From Amoebophrya sp. AT5.2 (lineage: Eukaryota; Sar; Dinophyceae; Syndiniales; Amoebophryaceae), in assembly GCA_005223375.1 (NCBI GenBank), contig RXOD01005614.1, forward strand, positions 1-13,234: 13,234 nt of DNA, written 5' to 3'. Each line of letters starts with the position of its first letter. The stretch's first letter is position 1. This document shows, piece by piece, positions 1 through 6,812 of the stretch. The notes under the pieces are model-generated. The model was given only the letters and a program-made list of their open reading frames with translations. It made no database searches and had not been told where the DNA came from. Made by a program: the position numbers and the translations under genes.

Positions 1-489
1 CGCACTGCTACATTCGCTTGTTTGTCACTGCGCAGGTACGGCAAAAGGTGATCAAATGATTGCCCCGTACTCTAGCCAGTCGTCACAGTGCATTCTTACC
101 TTATGATGTTGCATTGTCGTTGATGTTGTGTTCGTTCTCTTTCAGTTTTTTCTTGAAAGTCTCGGGAAACAGCAGCAGGGAGAAGGGAATGAAGAAACGA
201 AGCCGCGAACTCTGTGAACCTTTTTTCCTTATTGATGAGCGGAAACTGGTTTTTCCTACTCTCCTGTCCTCCGCAGCTCTTGTTGTAACCAAAGACATAG
301 TAAATGAAGCACACCTCGAATACTATGAATTAAATTCTATTTGACACTGTCTCTATCTCTCTTTACCCCACTCCTTCCCCTTATCATTACTTTTCCCCAA
401 CCTTACCTAACCTAACCTTCATATTTCTTCCCCAATGGAATACCTTGAATCTTACTTCTTAGGTAGCTACTTGCAACAGTACTACCACA
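1..489. other. 5' flank / leader, mostly non-coding
   Basis: This stretch holds no gene I would call. Positions 60-344 are open in one frame, but the first ATG is at 123, giving only 73 residues with no recognisable domain. From about 345 the + strand becomes strongly C/T-rich up to about 435, like a eukaryotic leader or a polypyrimidine tract. Within it, 406-417 contains two CCTAA units and a partial third. Another C/T run ends in TTCTTAG at 456-462, which resembles a 3' splice acceptor 27 bases before the ORF1 ATG. An imperfect hairpin lies at 36-70: GTACGG pairs with CCGTAC, with three more pairs beyond a two-base bulge. No TATA box or promoter can be assigned with confidence. Confidence 0.5.
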
Positions 490-617
490 ATGGATTCGAA
501 CGCTATTTCCTCGGCTTCGAGCCCTATGCTCTCGACTTCCTCATCATTAAGAAGAGACCAAGAGTCCTCCTCTCCGCTACAGACTCCACCTGTGGTGCCG
601 CCGCAGTCTCCGACTAA
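435..617 (+). promoter_or_regulatory. Upstream ORF overlapping the ORF1 start
   Basis: An ATG at 435 opens a 60-codon frame that runs past the ORF1 start codon at 490 and overlaps it by 128 bases. ORF1 lies in the +1 frame relative to it. It has no recognisable domain, and its second half is simply the alternative frame of ORF1. If the mRNA starts upstream of 435, scanning ribosomes would meet this ATG first. ORF1 would then depend on leaky scanning, reinitiation or a +1 shift. If the transcript starts, or is spliced, at about 462, this ORF is irrelevant. The same arrangement precedes ORF2. Confidence 0.3.
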
Positions 618-3600
618 TGTTGCTGCATCAGCAGCGACATTGAACCAACAACACGCAAGCAATACCACCAGTGCAACAGCACCTCCCCTTCCCCGAGCAG
701 CAGAATCAAGCATGAACCCCGGCCAAGAAAGAGCCCGGAACTCCTATCACCGACGCTGCACGCCGACCACTTTGTCCTCGCGCGGTTCAACCAGACGCAG
801 TGAACACAGAGGTAGACGCTTCCAAGTACGACATGATGATGCACGAGCACAGCGATCAGATCAATCACGAAGGCGAGCACCACCACCTGTACCAGCACGA
901 AGACAACCGGTGTTGATCCCAGGACCCCGTAGCGTGAATCATCGACACCTGCCGCCACAGCTGCAACTTCCAAACCCCCATGTACCTCTCGGCCGAATCA
1001 TTGAAGCTGCATACCCTGTTGGCGGCCCTACCCCACCAGCCGCGTCACAACCAACAGGACAGCAACCACATGTGCACCAATCGCAATTTTCCTCCAACAT
1101 GATTACCAGCGTGCAGCCAGCCGCCTCCTCCTGTACAGCAAACAGACACATTCTCCACCAGCTGCCACAACACATGTACACGACGCAGCACCAAATCCAG
1201 CATCATTCTCAAGTCTCCTCGTCTTCGTCGCAGCAGCAACCAGACTTCTCGCAACCGAGCATGCATTCCCAGTACCCACCGATCTTGAGTCAAGCACACC
1301 CAGGAAATGTTGGTCAGCGATGGCATCTAGCTAACACGGTACAAACCCACCCGTCCCCGTTTCCGGTATCGTATCAGCAGTTCAACTACTGGGACCAACA
1401 TCAAGCTCACGTCCTCGCCTCCTCGGCCCCACCGCTCCATGCTGACCCGCATCGCCTACTGTACCAACATCTGCACAACACTACTATTGCAGGCAGCGGT
1501 GCCGTCGCCTCCCAGGATGATTCTTCTATTGGTAGTAGAAGCCCCAGTATCCGTCATCTTCCAGTACAACTCCAACGCCCAAGCCCGAGACACGTGCCGC
1601 ATGTTCCAGAGTCAGCCCTCCGTTCGACTGTAGCTGCACGGAACATCTTACCACCACCACGTCCTCTACTCCTGCTCCCGGCGCCGCAGTCGGAAGACCA
1701 GGTGGCAGCTGGAGAACGACCAGAGCATCCTTCGCCTGAAATCGAGAATACAGACACTGCGCACCAAGTCGCTGCTCAAGTAGAAGAACCAGCCCAAACA
1801 GGAGAAGGAAGCATCTTCCAACCGGCACAAGTTTCAGCAGATGATACCGGTGTTGCGGCGCTACTCCGAGACCTTTTTGATTTTCAGGACAACGACTTCA
1901 CGCCTGCAGAGCTAAATCAAGAGCCTCTCTGCCCCAACAATGTACGTAGCACATCGGAACCCCCAGAAAGAACAGGAAGATCGTGGTGGGAAGCAGTTCT
2001 TTCCCCATCGTACATGCAGGTCTCGCCAAGCTATCCCTTCGGAGCCCCATCTTCTTCAGCAGCACCAGCCCACACCAAACGCAGAAGTAAAAGCAGTCCA
2101 AGCTCCTCTCCCTCCTCGTCGCCGGTACCAGCGTCCCTGTCCTCTTCTTCCAGTGCAAGTAGTGGAAGTAGTAGTAGCTCATCGAGTTCTTCCGGCAGCA
2201 AGTCTTCTCCTACTTCTTCTGCGGCCTCATCCGATGCATCATGCATCTCCCCACCTGCCACACTGGAACCTCAACCAGCCCTTTACTCTGCTGAGCGGAA
2301 AAGGCAGCGTGACACACCACAGTCTCGCTCTGCATTACCCCGGTCCGCGTCTACGCCCCCTGCTGGCTCCAGCCCAGCATCGAAACGAAGAGCCTTTCAC
2401 TCCTGTTCTCGCCTGATGCGTAACCAACGCCCCGTACGCGATACCGAGACGTCCTGCCAAATACAAACCGGGAAACTATTGGAGCAGTCCCAGACTAATC
2501 TGCAAGTGGATCTAGCCACTGAGGCACGTGCTGAAATTGGTGGCTGGGGACAAGATATCGCCACAGAAGAGCAAGGACAGAACATGGAACAAGTAGCACT
2601 AAATACCGCACAGGAACACCAGAAGGAATCGAAACTAAGGATGGGCTTCCCACTCTCGGACTACTTGTTCAACATTTGTAAAGCCTCCGTAACAGTAGCA
2701 GCAGGAACTGCTTCTGCAACTGCAGCGCCAGCAGCTGCCTCTTCTTCAGCAACAGGAGTTCCTTCTCCTCCTGCGTCTTCACGCGTAGCAGTGGCGCCAG
2801 CAACTCCTGAGCGTTCGACCGGCGCAGCGCCTTCTCAACCCCGCACTGGAATCCTGGTAACAGATTGGATAAAAAATGGCATCAAGGAAAACATGGAACA
2901 GCGGCAGACAAAGCAAGACGCAGATCTACAAGCACTGGAAGCACAACAAACGACGTCTTCAGCCCCCCACCGTCGTGTGGATGATACAGCACGCCGAAGT
3001 GGAGTAGATTTGAGTAGCCAAATGGCGGACGATAGAGGACAGGATAATCACCACGACGATCTTGCTTCTGCCAGCGGAAACCAGGAACCAGTCATCGACT
3101 GCGATGGGAATGAAATTAACTTTTCGCAGATGGGAGCAGGCAGTCAACTGCAAGAAGATCGAGGCCAGTGGGAGCATGGAGACGGAGAAGACGGTGAACG
3201 TGAGCCGCCACTCACGCTCTCTGACCACGAAAACGAGCTGTCGATGCCGCAGTCTATGCAAGAAGGACCCGCTTTTCAAACCGCTACCACCGCCAGATTT
3301 TTAGACGACGCTGCCATTACTGCCACCACGAACGCCCTGCACCCCACTGGCATGTTCAAGATCAAATCACATAAGATCAACAATGTAAGGCCGGTGACGG
3401 GCGCGCTGGCGCAGGTGAAGGCACCGCCAACTCCGCCAACGAAAGCAGCCCTAAAGCGGGACGACGAAAGAAAGAAAAGCCGCTCCTCCTCCCTACCGCG
3501 CAATCGGCCACCCCCGCTGCCCTCTCACTCCTCGTCACGGATGAACGAACAAGTAGGTGGCTCATCGTCGTGGCGTGACGCAGGGAGTTCCAGTTCTGGG

Positions 3601-6012
3601 CATGTACAAGTAGGAGGTTTTTATCCCTCTTTGAACCCAGTGGCAAAGACCAGTGACAACCATAATGCTACGCCCCAGGCTACCGAAATAATAAGCCCAT
3701 TCTCCCCACGGAATAAAAGTCTACCACGCCTCCACCCGCGCCGCTTTGAAGTCCTGCGCCGCGTCGGCTATTTGGAGAAGTCCAACACCCGAGTACTAGA
3801 AGTAAAATCTGACTGTGCTAACGTGGTTTGCAGGGATATCAATGATGAAACAGCACAAGATGAACTCGGCTCCGAAATAGTCAAACTTCAATGGAAAGTC
3901 AACTCGCTCTCTCGGATAATTGAAGAAGGGTCTCTGGTAGAAATTGAAGGTGGTGAAGCTCAGCGGGAAATGAAAGAAGTGCAATTCTTCGATTATTTGC
4001 ACGAAGACTTAGATTATGAAACCGATGACATTCCCGATATGCGCAGCGACTTCGGTAACGATATCGCCCCAGACTCCAACTTAGAACGAGTTGACTGGGA
4101 TGGAAAAAGAGGCATAGTCGCGGCAGAATCTGCTCGAGGGGCGATCTCACTAGCAAAGCAAGCGCTCGATCGTATCTATAAGCAATTTCCCCAGCGGCTT
4201 GCCAGCAACCCCAGATTTAACAAGGATCCAGTCCACCCCTTCCAAAAAATACAAAGCAAAGGGAAGATGTTCCTTGTCTGGAATACACCGACTCAACGAA
4301 CGCGGCCAAACTTTATCGTACAGCACAGAAACGGGAAGGAGCCGCCGACCGTGATTAGATGCCAAGATGGACAAACCGGCGTCGCTTCGCGGTTATCTCG
4401 CTCCCGAACAGTAGTGCATCACTTTCGGCCTGTAACAAACAGAGACGCACGACCTACTAGTGCACCAGACCCCTACACTGCCCTTTTGCGGCAGAGGCAG
4501 GCGATAGCACGCGCTCAGAATGTCAGCCGCACGTTCCCGCTAGAGATAGTAACGAAGATTTTCTCGTTTTGCCCCAAGGATGAGGTCCTAAGATACATGG
4601 GCCATGTCCAGGAGCAAGACCTGGAAAAAATGATCTTCGATGATTGGCTGACACAGCTGAAGAAGTTACTGATGAAGGAGCCAGCACTCGCACCGGGGAT
4701 CGCACCAAAATATGTTGATCTTTGGGCTGATGAAGCGGCACCGTACCCCACGTTTCGGAACAACTCGCGCGACCAACTAGTACCGATAAACGAGGCAGGG
4801 AAAATCCTCATTGGCGCGCTAGAATTCGATGTCAACCGCGACTCTATGGTAAGCTACAAACTGACCAAAAAGAACCTCCTACGACTGTCTTTCGAGCAGA
4901 AGTTGTTCCTAGTCCGGCTGTACATTGACGTAGAAGAACTGTTTCCGCTCTCGGACGTGAACGGCCCCAAGGCGGCCTACGACCTAGATGTGCTACAAGC
5001 TTGCGTCGACGGAAAGCGACGATACCTGCAAACGCAGTGCGAGACAACCGCGCCTTCCCACCGTGTAGCATTACAGTTAATGCTGCTTGAAATCATGTCT
5101 GAAGCGGTGGACTACATACGGTTGAATAATTTACGCAGTAGGTCTTTTTATCGAGTCCAGGGGGAGACCGGGGTCACAACTTACAAAGTGTCACACCCCT
5201 GGTTACATTTGAAGATGCTCAAAGCTCGGCAAGTGAAGTCCATCATGCAAAGCAATGCCGCACAAGATTACGCACACAGCAGCACTGAGCTTTTGCATGT
5301 AAAGTCATCCTCAATCCTCTTCCTTGTAGCCTACTCCCTGATGGCGCGTGGCGCGATGCGGATCTTAATAGACGATTTTTATACGAACATCGACAACCCG
5401 CGGTTGACCGCTTCGTATACCACACGAAATGGGGATGAAGAAGATACAGTAGATTGGCCAGACGACTGCACCGCGGCGGCGCAGAAGCTGGTGATGGATA
5501 GCCTCCCAAAAGTAGGAAGCAACGAATGGCACTACCGACAAAGCATGGGCATACGCGCCCGCGTGCACAAGATACCGCGCGATATCTACCGATACGTGGA
5601 ACTCTCAATCATAGCACTGGACAAAACCTTTTGCGTGGTAATCGGGCAGGATGAATTTAATTATTTGCGTTCCGGCCTCTTCCCGCAGCTGCAGGTGCAC
5701 GTGCGGACGCGCACGATGCACAGCTGGCGCCTGCGTAGTAAAACAATAAACATCAACGAAGTCCAGGACTACGACCTAAAACACAACTTCGGCAACGACC
5801 AGCACTTACCAGATGACGTTGTCTTTCCGAACCACATCTTCCAAAATGAAGAACACGTGAACGACGGCTCTGACGTAACAACTTCTGCACGACGATACTG
5901 CAAAAACGGACCACGTGCTGTAGTCGAATTTAGAGGTGGTGGTTGGGCTCCGCAAGCTGACCATCCGGTACCAATACAAGACCTCAATGACGAAATGATT
6001 GAAGTAGACTAA
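490..6012 (+). CDS. ORF1: 1840-aa protein, low-complexity N-terminal half, unrecognised C-terminal domain
   Basis: I do not recognise this protein. The ATG at 490 is the first after an in-frame TAG at 460-462, and the frame stays open to a TAA at 6010. Residues 1 to about 1070 are low-complexity and rich in Ser, Pro, Gln, His and Ala, including a Ser tract at 533-584, an Ala/Ser/Pro stretch near 735-780 and scattered Arg/Lys patches. This half is probably disordered. From about 1070 to 1840 the composition becomes normal, with regular hydrophobic spacing. That part includes an acidic stretch near 1170-1195, a weak F-box-like segment at 1349-1373 and a probably helical block around 1450-1570. 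No zinc knuckle, protease, helicase or nuclease motif is visible. Its position upstream of the RT ORF suggests an ORF1/Gag-like nucleic-acid-binding or particle role, but that is inference. A host gene beside the element is the alternative. It is clearly coding; its function is unknown. Confidence 0.85.
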   Translation: MDSNAISSASSPMLSTSSSLRRDQESSSPLQTPPVVPPQSPTNVAASAATLNQQHASNTTSATAPPLPRAAESSMNPGQERARNSYHRRCTPTTLSSRGSTRRSEHRGRRFQVRHDDARAQRSDQSRRRAPPPVPARRQPVLIPGPRSVNHRHLPPQLQLPNPHVPLGRIIEAAYPVGGPTPPAASQPTGQQPHVHQSQFSSNMITSVQPAASSCTANRHILHQLPQHMYTTQHQIQHHSQVSSSSSQQQPDFSQPSMHSQYPPILSQAHPGNVGQRWHLANTVQTHPSPFPVSYQQFNYWDQHQAHVLASSAPPLHADPHRLLYQHLHNTTIAGSGAVASQDDSSIGSRSPSIRHLPVQLQRPSPRHVPHVPESALRSTVAARNILPPPRPLLLLPAPQSEDQVAAGERPEHPSPEIENTDTAHQVAAQVEEPAQTGEGSIFQPAQVSADDTGVAALLRDLFDFQDNDFTPAELNQEPLCPNNVRSTSEPPERTGRSWWEAVLSPSYMQVSPSYPFGAPSSSAAPAHTKRRSKSSPSSSPSSSPVPASLSSSSSASSGSSSSSSSSSGSKSSPTSSAASSDASCISPPATLEPQPALYSAERKRQRDTPQSRSALPRSASTPPAGSSPASKRRAFHSCSRLMRNQRPVRDTETSCQIQTGKLLEQSQTNLQVDLATEARAEIGGWGQDIATEEQGQNMEQVALNTAQEHQKESKLRMGFPLSDYLFNICKASVTVAAGTASATAAPAAASSSATGVPSPPASSRVAVAPATPERSTGAAPSQPRTGILVTDWIKNGIKENMEQRQTKQDADLQALEAQQTTSSAPHRRVDDTARRSGVDLSSQMADDRGQDNHHDDLASASGNQEPVIDCDGNEINFSQMGAGSQLQEDRGQWEHGDGEDGEREPPLTLSDHENELSMPQSMQEGPAFQTATTARFLDDAAITATTNALHPTGMFKIKSHKINNVRPVTGALAQVKAPPTPPTKAALKRDDERKKSRSSSLPRNRPPPLPSHSSSRMNEQVGGSSSWRDAGSSSSGHVQVGGFYPSLNPVAKTSDNHNATPQATEIISPFSPRNKSLPRLHPRRFEVLRRVGYLEKSNTRVLEVKSDCANVVCRDINDETAQDELGSEIVKLQWKVNSLSRIIEEGSLVEIEGGEAQREMKEVQFFDYLHEDLDYETDDIPDMRSDFGNDIAPDSNLERVDWDGKRGIVAAESARGAISLAKQALDRIYKQFPQRLASNPRFNKDPVHPFQKIQSKGKMFLVWNTPTQRTRPNFIVQHRNGKEPPTVIRCQDGQTGVASRLSRSRTVVHHFRPVTNRDARPTSAPDPYTALLRQRQAIARAQNVSRTFPLEIVTKIFSFCPKDEVLRYMGHVQEQDLEKMIFDDWLTQLKKLLMKEPALAPGIAPKYVDLWADEAAPYPTFRNNSRDQLVPINEAGKILIGALEFDVNRDSMVSYKLTKKNLLRLSFEQKLFLVRLYIDVEELFPLSDVNGPKAAYDLDVLQACVDGKRRYLQTQCETTAPSHRVALQLMLLEIMSEAVDYIRLNNLRSRSFYRVQGETGVTTYKVSHPWLHLKMLKARQVKSIMQSNAAQDYAHSSTELLHVKSSSILFLVAYSLMARGAMRILIDDFYTNIDNPRLTASYTTRNGDEEDTVDWPDDCTAAAQKLVMDSLPKVGSNEWHYRQSMGIRARVHKIPRDIYRYVELSIIALDKTFCVVIGQDEFNYLRSGLFPQLQVHVRTRTMHSWRLRSKTININEVQDYDLKHNFGNDQHLPDDVVFPNHIFQNEEHVNDGSDVTTSARRYCKNGPRAVVEFRGGGWAPQADHPVPIQDLNDEMIEVD
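2086..2241 (+). repeat. Poly-serine low-complexity tract in ORF1
   Basis: Residues 533-584 of ORF1 are mostly Ser with a few Pro, Ala, Gly and Lys. The serine codons are mixed (AGT, AGC, TCT, TCC, TCA, TCG) rather than one repeated triplet, so the tract is not a recent microsatellite expansion. The protein composition itself seems to have been retained. A basic patch (KRRSK) sits just before it. It resembles phosphorylatable Ser-rich linkers, but no specific function can be assigned. Confidence 0.75.
4534..4608 (+). other. Weak F-box-like segment in ORF1
   Basis: ORF1 residues 1349-1373 read FPLEIVTKIFSF followed by CPKDEVLRYMGHV. The spacing of Pro, Glu-Ile, Ile-Phe, Leu and Val follows the start of an F-box (LPxEIxxxIFSFLxxxDLLxxxxV). 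The usual Trp-containing end is not convincing, although a DW occurs about 20 residues later. An F-box would link ORF1 to SCF ubiquitin ligases. The match covers one or two helices only and could be chance. Confidence 0.25.
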
Positions 6013-6226
6013 CCTCCTTGTATGTAGTTTTCTTGTACGATTCCACTTCTTTAGCATGTAGTAACCTTATTTTATTTTATCTAATTTTCCTCTTCTGTAT
6101 GACCCAATCATGTATTTTCCCCTCTTTCTTATCTGTCTCCATACTCTCTTTCTTGCGAATGTGCTTGTATTTCGCGTGTAACAAAAACAAATGTACATAC
6201 TCAGAGCTAAAAAACTAAAACCGCTT

Positions 6227-6248
6227 TCTAGTCAACATCGTGACTAGA
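6227..6248 (+). other. 8-bp perfect hairpin in the ORF1-ORF2 spacer
   Basis: TCTAGTCA at 6227-6234 and TGACTAGA at 6241-6248 are exact reverse complements around a six-base loop (ACATCG). The hairpin lies 215 bases after the ORF1 stop, just after an A-rich stretch (6209-6220). It could be an RNA 3'-end structure, a protein-binding palindrome or chance. No U-run follows directly, so it does not look like a bacterial terminator. Confidence 0.5.
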
Positions 6249-6494
6249 TCTCATCATGCTCTTCCTCGGTGATCCTCTGTCCATTGCTTCTGACACTTCT
6301 TGTCTCTTGGGCTTCTCTTTTTTTCTTTTACTTTTCCTTTCCCCTTACCTCCTGTGGGTCCCAAACCACATCGGTATTTTTTCTAAATGCTTGAGGGCCT
6401 TATGAATACATGACAGTTGCTACCTTCTCATTGCATGTGTCCCTAACTACTACTGCATCCAGAACTCCTTAACTATACTCCTCATGTTCTCCTA

Positions 6495-6812
6495 ATGTGC
6501 CCATCCTCTCAACTACACCATCCTCTCTGCTTACTGGCAAAAATGCAAATGCATCCCTCAATGAATCCCTCAATGAAAACAACCCCAGAAAACAGGACCA
6601 GTGAAAGAGCGGAAAGCTCCCAGGAGCACCCTAGTACCCTGTTTCCTTCCATACAATCTCAGTTCCTACCTCATTTGCTAAAGCCAGATCAAGACAACGC
6701 AAAAGATGACCGCTGCAGCGCCAGCGAAGTTGCTCACAGAAGCGACAGGCCGGATTTTTTCATGCAACGAGTTCTGTTGCATCCTGGAGTACAAGAACAT
6801 CAATGGTACTAA
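6495..6812 (+). promoter_or_regulatory. 105-codon upstream ORF overlapping the ORF2 start
   Basis: An ATG at 6495 opens a 105-codon frame that overlaps the ORF2 start by 107 bases. ORF2 lies in the +1 frame relative to it. The translated residues are Ser/Pro/His/Gln-rich without a domain. Between about 6575 and 6705 the DNA changes from the pyrimidine-rich spacer style to a coding-like composition. This ORF may therefore be translated, or it may be an N-terminal extension joined to ORF2 by a frame change or splicing. The ORF2 frame has a TAA at 6679, so ORF2 cannot simply extend upstream. Coding status is uncertain. Confidence 0.3.
6553..6576 (+). repeat. 12-bp perfect tandem duplication
   Basis: ATCCCTCAATGA occurs twice with no gap (6553-6564 and 6565-6576). 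It lies about 130 bases upstream of the ORF2 ATG. In the 6495 reading frame the duplication keeps the frame and encodes repeated HPSM/NPSM-like residues. It is probably a small replication-slippage event. Confidence 0.85.

Larger units (their letters stand above)
6013..6705. other. Pyrimidine-rich spacer between ORF1 and ORF2
   Basis: The 693 bases between the two ORFs are C/T-rich on the + strand up to about 6540, with many TTTC/CTTT runs, then turn purine-rich until the ORF2 ATG. No conserved gene is visible. The first part presumably serves as the ORF1 3' UTR. No AATAAA signal is seen. The polypyrimidine tracts (for example about 6300-6350) could be splice acceptors or part of an internal promoter for ORF2. 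The spacer also holds the hairpin at 6227-6248, the 12-bp duplication at 6553-6576 and the upstream ORF starting at 6495. Confidence 0.6.

Noticed and set aside
60..344. 94-codon open frame in the 5' flank
   Set aside because: It opens at TTG; the first ATG is at 123, leaving 73 residues with no domain. Not supported as a gene.
614..973. Antisense 119-aa ORF and many other minus-strand ORFs
   Set aside because: They lie opposite the low-complexity or coding DNA of ORF1 and ORF2, have skewed composition and show no domains.
490..6012. ORF1 as a Gag with zinc knuckles or a viral capsid protein
   Set aside because: No CCHC motif or recognisable capsid signature; Cys residues are sparse and not arrayed.
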